The notes: generated by a model not told the origin, from the sequence alone. Numbered from the stretch's first letter, positions 33,727-42,432 are shown. The stretch is 50,073 bases of DNA from Synergistaceae bacterium (GCA_031280275.1 JAITGX010000038.1:1-50073), one strand, 5' to 3'. Made by a program: numbers and translations.

Positions 33727-34017
33727 TTTAAAGTGGAACTTGAAGGCAGTGTAGTAATGGGAGACAAAGCATATGGTACAAAGGAAATCCGTGAATATAT
33801 TGAAAGTCATGGAGCCAGTTATTGTATTCCGCCGAAAGCGAACACCGCAAAACCATAGAAGTGTGATTTTTTTCAGTACAAGGAACAGCACGTAATAGAA
33901 CGTTTTTTCAATAAGCTTAAACAACCACAAGCTTAAACAACCACGTGTATTTTTGTATTTCTGCCACCACACGGCAGCCCTATATCTTGATTGGTTTCGG
34001 CATTTTCAGCCCCTTTT
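33727..34017 (+). pseudogene. IS5-type transposase C-terminal remnant
   Basis: The frame from 33727 reads VMGDKAYGTKEIREYIESHGA, then YCIPPKANTAKP, a TAG stop (33856-33858), KCDFFQYKEQHVIERFFNKLKQ, and after a frame change RVFLYFCHHTAALYLDWF. This matches the C-terminal half of IS5-family DDE transposases (third acidic residue region 'YKeRhlvErFFnkiK'). Two lesions are clear. TAG stands where the family has Trp (TGG). A 16-base tandem duplication, AAGCTTAAACAACCAC at 33913-33928 and 33929-33944, shifts the frame. The N-terminal half is missing. 34018-34260 shows no gene. Confidence 0.8.
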
Positions 34018-34260
34018 TGCCCCCGCTGAGTGCCGGCGGGCCTTACAAGACGTACGTATTAAGGAACGCTGGACAATCCGTAATAATAAGGAATTTCCGC
34101 CACGTCAAGCAAGTGACCAGCGAAAGCGGCATTCTGGTACGATTATCATGCCGAAGGCTAATGAACCGAGAGGTTTGCCTTTTGGAGCTTGCGCCCTGGA
34201 CAAAAGTTAGGCGGGGGAGTAGTATATTTGGCAAAGTTACCGCAAAGAGGGGGGAAATGT

Positions 34261-34737
34261 ATGGTCATATTTGTGGTTTCGTTTTTTACGTACCTGTTAC
34301 TCTCAGGCGGATGGACCGTACAGGAGGTGACGCTGGCTTTTCTGGTGAGCGCAATCGTGGCAGCCGTGTTTTCGGGCTGGTCCAAGACGAATTTTTGGAG
34401 CACAAAGGGGCTCGACCTGCGAAGGTGGTGGCTGTTTCTGCGCTACCTGTGCGGTCCGTTCGCTATGGCTTTGGCGCAGGCTAACTGGGACGTGGCCAGA
34501 CGGGTGATCACAGGGGACATCAATCCGGGCATCGTCAAGTTCAACCCGCGGCTCAAAACGGACCTGGGCCGCACGCTTCTGGCGAACTCCATCACGCTGA
34601 CGCCGGGTACCCTGACGGTGGACGTCGACGAGAACGGCACGTTTTACGTCCACGCGCTCAACTTGACCACCTTAACCCCCTCGGAGGCGGAAATTTGCGG
34701 AACCTTCGGTCAATGGGTGAGGAGGATTACGGAATGA
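34261..34737 (+). CDS. mbhA: Mrp-type antiporter subunit E / MbhA
   Basis: First gene of a 14-gene operon for a respiratory membrane-bound [NiFe] hydrogenase. The 158-residue product is a small MrpE/MnhE membrane protein with two N-terminal membrane segments (VIFVVSFFTYLLLSGG, VTLAFLVSAIVAAVFSG), then LRYLCGPFAMALAQANWDVARRVI and the conserved LLANSITLTPGTLTVDV. It belongs to the ion-translocating module. The G-rich AGGGGGG before ATG 34261 supports this start. It overlaps the next gene by ATGA. No clear promoter is visible upstream; the region contains the transposase remnant. Confidence 0.88.
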   Translation: MVIFVVSFFTYLLLSGGWTVQEVTLAFLVSAIVAAVFSGWSKTNFWSTKGLDLRRWWLFLRYLCGPFAMALAQANWDVARRVITGDINPGIVKFNPRLKTDLGRTLLANSITLTPGTLTVDVDENGTFYVHALNLTTLTPSEAEICGTFGQWVRRITE

Positions 34738-35000
34738 ACGCGAGTCAATATCTTTTCGCAGGAGCGGCCCTGCTCATGGGTCTTCTGCTCGTAGCGCTGA
34801 TAGGGCGGCTGTTCGTGGGTCCCACCACCGCCGACCGCCTGATAGCCCTAGACGTGGTTAACACGCTGGTGTCGGCGATCATGCTCCTCCTGGCTGCGGT
34901 TTACGACTCCGTTGTCATGGTGGACGTGAGCATCGTGTACATGGCGCTTTCTTTCGTCAGCACCCTGTACATCGCGCGTCACTTGGAAGGGGGAATTTGA
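34734..35000 (+). CDS. mbhB: Mrp-type antiporter subunit F / MbhB
   Basis: Small membrane protein of 88 residues, MrpF/MnhF family, with three membrane segments (LFAGAALLMGLLLVALIGRLF, VNTLVSAIMLLLAAVY, VSIVYMALSFVSTLYIA). The family motif is GPTTADRLIALDVVNTL. It is part of the sodium/proton-translocating module with MbhA and MbhC. The start overlaps mbhA by ATGA and has GAGGAGG upstream. Confidence 0.88.
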   Translation: MNASQYLFAGAALLMGLLLVALIGRLFVGPTTADRLIALDVVNTLVSAIMLLLAAVYDSVVMVDVSIVYMALSFVSTLYIARHLEGGI

Positions 35001-35381
35001 GTGCTTCTGGGCCTTATCGTTATTCCCTTTCTCATCGTCAGTTTCGCTTTCAACCTCTTGGGGGTCATCTCCCTCTACCGTTTCCCCGACGTCTACACGC
35101 GCCTCCACGGCGCGACGAAGTGCACCACCTTCGGAACCCTCTTTTCCGTTCTTGCTCTCATGTTCTACTCCTTCGTGCGCTACGTTTTCGGGAGCGGCGA
35201 GGCGCGTTTCATGGTCCTTTTCATCCACGTGATCATCGCGGCCGCGGTGCTGCTCATTACCAACCCCACGGGCGCCCAAGTTCTGGCCCGGGCTGCCCAC
35301 CGCTCTGGAACCCTGCCCGAGCCGGCCTTGGTGGACGCTTTAGAGGAAGCGGAGAAGGCCAAGGGAGGTGCTGCGGCATGA
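35001..35381 (+). CDS. mbhC: Mrp-type antiporter subunit G / MbhC
   Basis: MrpG/MnhG family membrane protein, 126 residues, three membrane segments, with the signature GVISLYRFPDVYTRLHGATKCTTFG (about 21-45). The C-terminal 30 residues are a charged Ala/Glu tail. It starts with GTG directly after the mbhB stop and overlaps mbhD by ATGA. It completes the E-F-G trio of the antiporter part. Confidence 0.88.
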   Translation: MLLGLIVIPFLIVSFAFNLLGVISLYRFPDVYTRLHGATKCTTFGTLFSVLALMFYSFVRYVFGSGEARFMVLFIHVIIAAAVLLITNPTGAQVLARAAHRSGTLPEPALVDALEEAEKAKGGAAA

Positions 35382-35641
35382 ACCCCAGCCTGCACGCACC
35401 CCTTTTGATCCTGTTGTTCCTTTCCGGCTTTCTGGCGCTCTGGTTTCGCAACCTGCTCAACTCCATCCTTTCGCTGGGCGTTTTCAGCCTTCTCCTGGCT
35501 TTGGAGTTCTATATCCTGAAGGCCCCTGACGTGGCCATCGCCGAAGCGTCCATCGGCGCGGGTCTTTCCACCACCATTTTCATCATTACGCTCCGCGCCT
35601 GCTCCCCCAAGGGAAAGGGCAAGGGGAAAAAGGGGGGATAG
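35378..35641 (+). CDS. mbhD: MbhD-like subunit (DUF4040 family)
   Basis: Membrane protein of 87 residues corresponding to MbhD, related to the C-terminal part of MrpA. Membrane segments: LLILLFLSGFLALWF and LNSILSLGVFSLLLALEFYIL, then the conserved APDVAIAEASIGAGLSTTIFIITL. It ends in a short basic Lys/Gly tail. ATG 35378 overlaps mbhC by ATGA and has GGGAGG upstream. A longer frame in this register reads through mbhC and is not real. Confidence 0.87.
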   Translation: MNPSLHAPLLILLFLSGFLALWFRNLLNSILSLGVFSLLLALEFYILKAPDVAIAEASIGAGLSTTIFIITLRACSPKGKGKGKKGG

Positions 35642-35644
35642 ACC

Positions 35645-35917
35645 GTGAAAAAAACGATCTTCATCGCGGCAGTTATCGTCCTGGGAGGGCTGCTCTGCGG
35701 CATGTTTGAGGCGATACATCCCTTCGGCGTCCCGGTCAGCGTAGATATGGACGAGTATATCCTGACCCGCGCCCCAGTGGACAGGTCGGCGCCGAACGTG
35801 GTGACTTCAATGGTTTTCGACTACAGGGGCTTCGATACTTTGGGGGAGGCGGCGGTGCTCTTCACGGCCCTCACGTCCATTGCCTCTCTTTTCCGGGATG
35901 GAGGCAAGAAAGAATGA
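35645..35917 (+). CDS. mbhE: MbhE-like subunit
   Basis: Membrane protein of 90 residues matching MbhE, also related to a C-terminal piece of MrpA. It has an N-terminal membrane helix (TIFIAAVIVLGGLLCGMF), an extracytoplasmic stretch ending in TSMVFDYRGFDTLGEAAVLFTAL, and a second helix. It starts with GTG three bases after mbhD and overlaps mbhF by ATGA. Confidence 0.85.
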   Translation: MKKTIFIAAVIVLGGLLCGMFEAIHPFGVPVSVDMDEYILTRAPVDRSAPNVVTSMVFDYRGFDTLGEAAVLFTALTSIASLFRDGGKKE

Positions 35918-36402
35918 AACCGTTATCCGTTATCGTAACGACGGTCAGCGATGTTTTCGCCTGGTTCATGATCGTCTTCGGCGTGTACGTTATCCTCAAC
36001 GGGCACTCCACGCCCGGAGGGGGGTTTCAGGGCGGAGCCATCGTCGCGACGTTTCTCAGCTTCATGCTGGTGGCCCACGGCGGCAAACGCTTCTTGGCGT
36101 GGGTGAACGGCGGGATGTACGGCCTGCTGGAGTTTGTGGGCCTGATGGCCTTTTTCCTCTTCGGGTGTCTGGGGTTCCCCAACTCGTTCTTCCACAACTC
36201 CATAGCCGTTGCGCAGGGAGCGCGGCCTCTGTCGGAGTGGCTCCCCTACTGCGGAACCATCTCCCTGATGAACGCGGCCGTCGGCTTCGAGGTCGTCGGG
36301 GCCCTGTCGCTGGTGGTCCTTTACATGTACAGCAGCATCCGCATGGTGGACACGGGCGCCGGAATGGGGGGGGAACGGGGACATGACCGCTTCGATCGCT
36401 GA
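35914..36402 (+). CDS. mbhF: Mrp-type antiporter subunit B / MbhF
   Basis: MrpB/MnhB family membrane protein, 162 residues, four membrane segments. Characteristic sequence is FGVYVILNGHSTPGGGFQGGAI (about 22-43) and NAAVGFEVVGALSLVVLYMY. The last residues are a Gly/Asp tail overlapping the start of mbhG by 20 bases. Confidence 0.88.
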   Translation: MKPLSVIVTTVSDVFAWFMIVFGVYVILNGHSTPGGGFQGGAIVATFLSFMLVAHGGKRFLAWVNGGMYGLLEFVGLMAFFLFGCLGFPNSFFHNSIAVAQGARPLSEWLPYCGTISLMNAAVGFEVVGALSLVVLYMYSSIRMVDTGAGMGGERGHDRFDR

Positions 36403-36760
36403 AAAAATGGACTGGCTGGGCAACGCGTCTTACGTGGTCGTGGCGCTGCTGGTGATTATGGCGCTTTACACCATCATCACGCAGAAGAACCTCCTCAAGA
36501 TATGCGTGGCCTTGGCCGTGCTGGGGTCTTCGGTGAACCTCTTCCTGGTGCTCTTGGGCTATCGGGACGGGGGCTCCATCCCCATCTATCACATGAAGGG
36601 CGCGGGCGATCTCATGGTGCTGCCGACACCCCAGTGCCTGACCCTGACGGCCATCGTCATCGCGCTGGCCACCACGGCTCTGATGCTTTCCTTGATCATT
36701 TTGATCCACAAGCACTACGGCACCTTGGACATCGACGAAATCAGGAGGTTACGTGGATGA
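36383..36760 (+). CDS. mbhG: Mrp-type antiporter subunit C (NuoK-like) / MbhG
   Basis: NuoK/MrpC homologue of 125 residues with three membrane segments. Typical features are NLLKICVALAVLGSSVNLFLVLLG and PTPQCLTLTAIVIALATTALMLSLII. It overlaps the end of mbhF by 20 bases and the start of mbhH by 4, so translation of the whole set is coupled. Confidence 0.9.
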   Translation: MTASIAEKMDWLGNASYVVVALLVIMALYTIITQKNLLKICVALAVLGSSVNLFLVLLGYRDGGSIPIYHMKGAGDLMVLPTPQCLTLTAIVIALATTALMLSLIILIHKHYGTLDIDEIRRLRG

Positions 36761-38319
36761 ACCTGAGCGATCACCTTCCGGCGTTTCTCGTCATGATTCC
36801 CCTTCTGGGGGCGTTTTTGACGCCTTTCGCCGGCTCCTTTAACAGGGGAACGCGCAACGCGTTTTTCGTGACCTTCTCAGGGCTGACCCTTCTCACGGCC
36901 ATAGCCCTGTGCCTGTCCACCCTCAATGGGGACGTGTTGGTCTACGTCATGGGCGGGGAGAGCTTTGCCCTCACCCTGCCGTCAGGCATGACCTACCCGG
37001 TTCGCATCCTCTTTGAGATCGACGCCTTTGGCTCGCTCCCGATCCTCTGTATCGCTATCGCGTCCTTCGCGGGGGCCCTGTTTTCCCTGGACTACATGGA
37101 CCGGTTTTCAGGGTGGAAGCGCTTCCTGGCGCTTTACTTTTTAATGACGGCGGGGGCCTTGGGCATGTGCGCCACGGGCGACATGTTCAACTTTTTTGTC
37201 TTTGTGGAGATCTCCTCCATCGCATCCTTCGGCTTGGTGGCCTTCTGGCGCGACAAACCCGAAGCCGTGGAGGCCAGCTTCAAGTACATGCTGATCTCCC
37301 AGATCGCGGCCATGCTGCTTTTGCTCGCTATTGGAACGCTCTACGGCAGGTACGACGCGGTCAACATGGCCGCCCTGTCGGCGATGGCGGGCTCCGGAAC
37401 GCTGGAGCGCGTGGCCATGGGTCTCATCATCGCGGTGCTGGCCTTCAAGTGCGGCTCGTTTCCCATGCACACCTGGATGCCCGACACCTACGCGGAGGCC
37501 CCCAGCGGCGTGACCTGCCTCTTGGTGACGGTGAGTCAGGCGTCCTTCTACGGCCTGGTGCGCGTTTGCTACTCCATCTTCCCCGGCTTGGCCGCCGGCG
37601 GCGTCGTGGCCTGGATGCTTATTGCCCTGGGCGTCATGTCGATGTTCTTCGGCGTGCTGATGGCCGTGGTGCAGCACGAGATCAAGCGCTTGATGGGGTA
37701 CCATTCGATCTCCCAGGTGGGCTATATGCTCCTGGCCATGGGCGTGGGCCTGCTGGCCTTGGGCAGTCCGGAGGCGGTGGAGACCTACGGCCGCGCCGCC
37801 ATCCGGGGCGGCATCTTCCACTCCGTGAACTACTCCTTTTATAAGGCGCTGCTTTTCCTGTGCGCGGGCTCCCTGTACTACGCCACGGGAACCCGTGACC
37901 TGGACAAGATGGGCGGACTGGCGCGCAGCATGCCCTGGACGGCAGGGATGTTCGTGGTGGCCGCGGCGGCCATTTCCGGGCTGCCTCCCTTCAACGGCTT
38001 CGTCTCCAAGTGGATGATCTACGAGTCCAGTTTTGCCGTGCACCCTATTCTGCCCGCCGTGGCGATGATCACCTCCGTCCTGACCTTGGCGTCCTTTGTT
38101 AAGGTCTTTCAGGCGGCGTTCCTCGGTCCCGCGAAGGCCAAGTTTGTGGCCGTGCGGGAGGTCCCCTACGGAATGCTGGCGGGAATGGCGGTGCTGACCG
38201 TGATGACCCTGCTGCTTTCCCTGTTTCCCGGCTGGTTCACGAGCGGTTTTTTTGAAAGCGCGGTCAACGCCCTGGTGAACCACCAAAGCTACGTCCGCGC
38301 CGTCATGGGAGGAATGTAG
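36757..38319 (+). CDS. mbhH: Mrp-type antiporter subunit D (NuoL/M/N-like) / MbhH
   Basis: Large proton/sodium-channel subunit, 520 residues with about 14 membrane helices, homologous to complex I NuoM/NuoN. Key features: the helix-5 Glu in NFFVFVEISSIASF; Lys in AFKCGSFPMHTWMPDTYAEAPSGV; KRLMGYHSISQVGYMLLA; HSVNYSFYKALLFLCAGSLYYATGTRDLDKMGGL; and ISGLPPFNGFVSKWMI. AGGAGG at 36743-36748 precedes ATG 36757. This is the main ion-pumping element of the complex. Confidence 0.93.
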   Translation: MNLSDHLPAFLVMIPLLGAFLTPFAGSFNRGTRNAFFVTFSGLTLLTAIALCLSTLNGDVLVYVMGGESFALTLPSGMTYPVRILFEIDAFGSLPILCIAIASFAGALFSLDYMDRFSGWKRFLALYFLMTAGALGMCATGDMFNFFVFVEISSIASFGLVAFWRDKPEAVEASFKYMLISQIAAMLLLLAIGTLYGRYDAVNMAALSAMAGSGTLERVAMGLIIAVLAFKCGSFPMHTWMPDTYAEAPSGVTCLLVTVSQASFYGLVRVCYSIFPGLAAGGVVAWMLIALGVMSMFFGVLMAVVQHEIKRLMGYHSISQVGYMLLAMGVGLLALGSPEAVETYGRAAIRGGIFHSVNYSFYKALLFLCAGSLYYATGTRDLDKMGGLARSMPWTAGMFVVAAAAISGLPPFNGFVSKWMIYESSFAVHPILPAVAMITSVLTLASFVKVFQAAFLGPAKAKFVAVREVPYGMLAGMAVLTVMTLLLSLFPGWFTSGFFESAVNALVNHQSYVRAVMGGM

Positions 38320-38321
38320 GC

Positions 38322-38660
38322 ATGTGGAGCCAGCTTGACACGGGTTTTGGGCACTGGAACGTTTTCGTCTGGCTTTTCTTCTTCGTCATCATCTCCGCCT
38401 TCGCGCTTTGGGTCCGCTCTTTGGGACGAATGGACTACAAGCGCAGCACGGAACAGGACGAGATATTCTGGTCGGGTAACGAAGTTCCTGAGGACGGGGC
38501 CGATTTCTCCGTGCCGGCTTCCTCGTCCTATTGGGGCTTCCGTGTGGCCATGGAGCCGCTTTACAATCTCTTGAACCGATTCCACAACGGGAACGCCTCC
38601 GACTACGCGGGGTACTTTATCGTAACCGTGGCGTCGATCGGGGTTCTGGTTCTTATCTAA
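38322..38660 (+). CDS. mbhI: MbhI-like linker subunit
   Basis: A 112-residue membrane protein corresponding to MbhI, which in the archaeal complex joins the antiporter and hydrogenase modules. It has an N-terminal helix (VFVWLFFFVIISAFALWV), a polar middle (TEQDEIFWSGNEVPEDG) and a C-terminal helix (GYFIVTVASIGVLVLI). FWSGNE and the position between mbhH and mbhJ support the call. It starts two bases after the mbhH stop, with GGAGGAATG just upstream. Confidence 0.8.
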   Translation: MWSQLDTGFGHWNVFVWLFFFVIISAFALWVRSLGRMDYKRSTEQDEIFWSGNEVPEDGADFSVPASSSYWGFRVAMEPLYNLLNRFHNGNASDYAGYFIVTVASIGVLVLI

Positions 38661-38680
38661 AGCGGGGGAGGCGAACGGCA

Positions 38681-39178
38681 ATGAAGCTTTTCAACATGCT
38701 CAAGGTACTGCCCAAGTCGCTTTGGGTGACGACCTGCAACAGCGGGTCCTGCAACGGGTGCGACATCGAGATCGTGGCCACCCTCAGCCCCCGGTATGAC
38801 ATTGAGCGTTTCGGCATGAAGCTGGTGGGGACGCCGCGCCACGCGGACGTCCTGATCGTCACGGGCCCCGTGACGAAGTTCATGCGCCCGAAGCTGCTGC
38901 GCATCTACAGCCAGATACCTGCCCCCAAGGTGGTCGTGGTGGTCGGGAACTGCGGGTGCTCCGGCGACGTTTTCTACAAGTCCTACAACCTGGACGGTCC
39001 GGTGGACAACGTCATTCCCGTGGACGTCTACGTGCACGGGTGCCCTCCCCGCCCCGAGGCCATCATTGAGGGCGTGGCGAAGGCGGTTTTGAAGTTGGAA
39101 TCCCTGGAAAAGGCGGAAAGCGCGGCGCGTGAGGCGGCGGAGTCCGCCGAGCCGCTCTTAGAGGAGGTCGCGCTATGA
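38681..39178 (+). CDS. mbhJ: group 4 [NiFe] hydrogenase small subunit (NuoB-like) / MbhJ
   Basis: Electron-transfer subunit, 165 residues, carrying one [4Fe-4S] cluster next to the NiFe site. Ligands are C24 and C27 in SGSCNGCDIE, the Cys of GNCGC, and the Cys of HGCPPRP. It lacks the extra clusters of standard hydrogenase small subunits, as in NuoB and Ech/Mbh proteins. The C-terminal 25 residues form a Glu/Ala-rich helix. ATG 38681 has GGGGGAGG upstream; a longer frame back to 38531 reads through mbhI. It overlaps mbhK by ATGA. Confidence 0.92.
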   Translation: MKLFNMLKVLPKSLWVTTCNSGSCNGCDIEIVATLSPRYDIERFGMKLVGTPRHADVLIVTGPVTKFMRPKLLRIYSQIPAPKVVVVVGNCGCSGDVFYKSYNLDGPVDNVIPVDVYVHGCPPRPEAIIEGVAKAVLKLESLEKAESAAREAAESAEPLLEEVAL

Positions 39179-39714
39179 CGTCGAAATTCAGAAAAACAGC
39201 AATGGCCTGCGGAATTCTAGCCGATGCCTTGAAGGCGCGCTTCGGGGAGGCGCTGTTGAAGCTGGAGACCCACGAGCACAAGGGCGGCGCGGCGAACGAG
39301 ACCCTGTACCGAGATCTGTGGGTCGAGGTGGCCCCCGAGACGTTCCGCCCCTTTATAGAGGCCCTGTTTGAGTACGACTTCGTAAACTTTCACGTCATAT
39401 CGGGGGATGACACTGGGGACGACGTGGAACTCAATTATCACCTGTCGCTCTTTCAGAGAACGAGGGGCGGGCGGGTGGGAATCACCCTCACCGTCCGCGT
39501 GCCGAAAGCCGCTCTTTCCCTCCCCTCAATCTTCGACGTGCTTCCGGGGTCGGAGTACAGCGAGCGCGAGGTCCGCGAGATGTTCGGCGTTGACTTCGAC
39601 GGGCTTCCCAACAAGACCTTGGTGTTTCTCCCAGAGGATTGGGACGAGGAGATAAAACCCTGGCGGCGCGACGCGACCGGCCCCACTCCCGAGCACGTCC
39701 GGGAGTTGAGCTAG
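39175..39714 (+). CDS. mbhK: hydrogenase subunit, NuoC (30 kDa)-like / MbhK
   Basis: Soluble peripheral-arm subunit of 179 residues homologous to NuoC. The signature is LPSIFDVLPGSEYSEREVREMFGVDFDGLP (about 119-148), followed by LVFLPEDWDEEIKPWRRD. It binds the large and small hydrogenase subunits structurally and has no cofactor motif. The start overlaps mbhJ by ATGA. Confidence 0.92.
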   Translation: MTSKFRKTAMACGILADALKARFGEALLKLETHEHKGGAANETLYRDLWVEVAPETFRPFIEALFEYDFVNFHVISGDDTGDDVELNYHLSLFQRTRGGRVGITLTVRVPKAALSLPSIFDVLPGSEYSEREVREMFGVDFDGLPNKTLVFLPEDWDEEIKPWRRDATGPTPEHVRELS

Positions 39715-39729
39715 CAGGAGGTATGTGAA

Positions 39730-40959
39730 ATGTCAACCACCTATAAGGTACCTATCGGTCCGGTTCACGTCGGCTTGAAGGAGCCGGTGACGGCCTGGCT
39801 GGAGCTGGACGGCGAGCGGATCGTCGGCGCGCGGGTGCGCCCCGGGGCCATACACCGAGGCATTGAGTTCATGGCGCGGGAGCGCAATCCCATTCAGGTG
39901 ATATATCTGTCGGAGCGCATCTGCGGCATCTGCTCCTTCAGTCACGTGTTATGTTTCATCCGCGCCATCGAGGACTTGGCGGGGATGACGGTTCCCGTGC
40001 GGGGGCAGTACATCCGCACCCTGGTGCTGGAACTGGAGCGGGTTCATTCCCACCTCTTGTGGGCGGGGGTCGCCTGCTACACCATCGGCTTCGACTCCGC
40101 GTTCCACTTGGGAATGCAGCTTCGCGAGCGCGTCATGGACATTTTGGAGCTTTTGACCGGAAACCGCGTCAACTACGGCGTCGCCACCTTCGGCGGCGTC
40201 CGGTGGGACGTGACCCCGGAGCTGGCGAAAGCCATGCGGGAGATGATCCGCTACTACCGGCGGGAGTTTACCCCCTTCCGCGACATTGTCATGGATGACC
40301 CCATTGCGCACGCACGTATGAGGGGCGTGGGCGTGCTGACGGGGGAGGAAGCCGTCCGCTACAGCGCCACGGGCCCCACGGCCCGGGCCAGCGGTCTGCG
40401 GATAGACCTCCGCAAGAGTTCTCCCTACGAGGCCTACGGGGATATTCCCGTGGAGCCTATTGTTCCTCAGGATCACTTCGGCGCGGCGCGGGGCGACGTT
40501 TTGGACCGCTTCGCCGTTCGCGTGATGGAGGTCTACCAAAGTCTCGACGTCTTAGAAAAGGTCCTGGACGGCCTGCCAGAGGGTCCCTACGCGGCGGAGG
40601 CGAACCTGAACAAGGTGCTTGCTTCTCTGAAAAAGGCGGAGGGAACGGGCTGGGGGATCATTGAGGCCCCGCGCGGCGACGACACTCACGTGGTTCACCT
40701 CAAAGGCGGGGACGAGAACGTGTACTGGTGGAAAGTGCGGGCCCCTACCTACGCTAACGCCGTCTCCTGGCCCCTGATGTTCCGGGGGAACGAGCTGGCC
40801 GACGCGCCTCTCATCATCAACAGCATCGACCCCTGCATCTCTTGTATGGAGCGAATGATGGTCACGGACGGGCGAGGAGATCCCCGTGTGGTCACGAGGG
40901 CGGAGCTGCTGGAGCGCTGCCGCCGGAAAACCTTCGACATGATGGGCCGCCGGGCTTGA
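39730..40959 (+). CDS. mbhL: group 4 [NiFe] hydrogenase large (catalytic) subunit / MbhL
   Basis: Catalytic subunit reducing protons to H2 (or the reverse), 409 residues, NuoD-related. Both Ni-Fe ligand pairs are intact: C65 and C68 in ERICGICSF, and C369 and C372 in DPCISCMERM. This separates it from complex I and from Mbx/Mbs sulfur-reducing relatives, which lack the full set. Other group-4 marks are GAIHRGIE near 39 and ELERVHSHLLW near 105. Arg follows where many hydrogenases have His after the second pair, and a 37-residue tail remains after it. AGGAGG precedes ATG 39730. No hyp maturation genes are in the window. Confidence 0.95.
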   Translation: MSTTYKVPIGPVHVGLKEPVTAWLELDGERIVGARVRPGAIHRGIEFMARERNPIQVIYLSERICGICSFSHVLCFIRAIEDLAGMTVPVRGQYIRTLVLELERVHSHLLWAGVACYTIGFDSAFHLGMQLRERVMDILELLTGNRVNYGVATFGGVRWDVTPELAKAMREMIRYYRREFTPFRDIVMDDPIAHARMRGVGVLTGEEAVRYSATGPTARASGLRIDLRKSSPYEAYGDIPVEPIVPQDHFGAARGDVLDRFAVRVMEVYQSLDVLEKVLDGLPEGPYAAEANLNKVLASLKKAEGTGWGIIEAPRGDDTHVVHLKGGDENVYWWKVRAPTYANAVSWPLMFRGNELADAPLIINSIDPCISCMERMMVTDGRGDPRVVTRAELLERCRRKTFDMMGRRA

Positions 40960-40973
40960 GGGAGGGACGGTAA

Positions 40974-41978
40974 ATGGCCGCTATTTTCATGCTGTTTTTG
41001 AAGTTTTTCGCCGGAGTGGCGCTGTTGGCCCTGGTGGTGGTTCTGGCCCTTCTCTTTGACGGTGCAGACCGTGTCGCGCATGCCCGAATGCAGCGCCGCG
41101 TGGGGCCGCCGGTGTTTCAGCCGGTTTACGACATCCTGAAGCTGGCAGGCAAGGAGAACATCGTCCCTCGCCGCGCGGCGCGGTTTTTCTTCATGCTGGC
41201 GCCCTGGCTGGCCTTGGTCTCCACTCTAATGGTCTTCCTATACATCCCAGTGGGGTCGTTTCCAGCCGTGCTGGGTACCGAGGGCGACATGATCCTGATC
41301 GTCTACCTCCTGGCCCTGAGCGGGGTGGCGATGGCCGTGGGCGGCTTCGCCAGCGGCAACCCCATCGCCAGTATCGGCGCAGGCCGTGAGATCACCTTGA
41401 TGATGAGCTACGAATTTCCCCTGGCCATAGTGATCACCACTATGGCTTGGGTAGCCCACAAGTGCGGGATGGAAGGCTCTCCCTTCAGTTTGGAGACCTT
41501 CGCCGCCTCCTCGGTGTGGGACGCAGTGGGCAAGGCGGGAGACTTCGGGCTCCTGTGCCTGTTCCTTTCCCTGGTGTTCGTCGTACCCGGTGAGATCGGC
41601 AAGGGCCCCATGGACATCCCCGAGGCCAAGACAGAAATTCTGGACGGATTCATCATCGAGTACAGCGGCGTCAACCTGGCGTTATTTAAGATCACCTTTG
41701 CGCTGCGCTCCTTCGCCATGGCGGCCTTCGTGACAAGCCTGTTCGTGCCTGCCTCGTTCGCTGGACTGCTAGGGGGCTGGGGCTTCGCCGCGGCGGTTCT
41801 GGACTTCCTTCTTTACTGGGTGAAGGTGTTTGTCGTTCAGATGGTTTTCGTAACCCTGATGCGCACGGCCTTCGGGCGGCTCAAAATCTGGCAGGCCTCG
41901 CGTTTTTACGTCATGCGTGTCGCGGGACTCTCGATCGCTGGAATGCTTTTGCTTTCCATCGACGTTCTGACACGGTAG
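40974..41978 (+). CDS. mbhM: hydrogenase membrane anchor, NuoH-like / MbhM
   Basis: Membrane subunit of 334 residues with about eight helices, homologous to NuoH. It connects the hydrogenase arm to the membrane. Conserved stretches are [20 protein letters not shown] (about 38-57), [14 protein letters not shown], and [22 protein letters not shown] (about 212-233), whose acidic residues line the quinone-site-equivalent region. GGGAGGG precedes ATG 40974. Confidence 0.93.
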   Translation: MAAIFMLFLKFFAGVALLALVVVLALLFDGADRVAHARMQRRVGPPVFQPVYDILKLAGKENIVPRRAARFFFMLAPWLALVSTLMVFLYIPVGSFPAVLGTEGDMILIVYLLALSGVAMAVGGFASGNPIASIGAGREITLMMSYEFPLAIVITTMAWVAHKCGMEGSPFSLETFAASSVWDAVGKAGDFGLLCLFLSLVFVVPGEIGKGPMDIPEAKTEILDGFIIEYSGVNLALFKITFALRSFAMAAFVTSLFVPASFAGLLGGWGFAAAVLDFLLYWVKVFVVQMVFVTLMRTAFGRLKIWQASRFYVMRVAGLSIAGMLLLSIDVLTR

Positions 41979-41991
41979 GGGGCGGAGAAAC

Positions 41992-42408
41992 ATGATCACT
42001 CGCATGGTGCCGCGGCTGTTGAAGCATATTTGCCTGCGTTTCGTCACAAACCTTTTCCCAGCGCCCCACATGCCGCCGTCGCTGACGGACGCCCTCGCCG
42101 AACCCGCCGCCCTAACCCCGCCCGTACCGGTGGGACAGCGTTTCCGGGGCCGGCTCAACTACGACCGCGCCAAGTGCATCGGGTGCCGTTTGTGTCTCAG
42201 GGTTTGCCCGGCAAACGCCACGGACTACATCCCGGAGGAGAAAAAGATCCTCATCCACAATGACCGCTGCTGTTTCTGCGCCCAGTGCACGGAGATCTGC
42301 CCCGTGAAGTGCCTCACCATGTCCGGGGACTGCATGATTTCCTCCTATGCGCGAAAGGAGAGCGTCGTCACCGATACCGGACCCGTTCAGACCGACGTAA
42401 AGGCGTAG
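41992..42408 (+). CDS. mbhN: hydrogenase ferredoxin-type subunit, NuoI-like / MbhN
   Basis: Two-cluster [4Fe-4S] protein of 138 residues that passes electrons from ferredoxin to MbhJ. Motifs are [14 protein letters not shown] (about 60-73) and [15 protein letters not shown] (about 90-104). The N-terminal 45 residues ([20 protein letters not shown]) form the NuoI-type amphipathic membrane-contact helix. It is the last gene of the operon; a terminator and a repeat follow. Confidence 0.93.
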   Translation: MITRMVPRLLKHICLRFVTNLFPAPHMPPSLTDALAEPAALTPPVPVGQRFRGRLNYDRAKCIGCRLCLRVCPANATDYIPEEKKILIHNDRCCFCAQCTEICPVKCLTMSGDCMISSYARKESVVTDTGPVQTDVKA

Positions 42409-42432
42409 GGAAGCGGGATAATTTTGCCGTAA

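Noticed and set aside
34058-34071. Thirteenth repeat copy
   Set aside because: Only ATTAAGGAACGCTGG resembles the left arm, with one base missing and no further similarity; listed only as a possible remnant.
37141-38286. 381-codon minus-strand frame opposite mbhH
   Set aside because: Polar His/Gly/Gln-rich product typical of the complement of a membrane-protein gene; no start signal.
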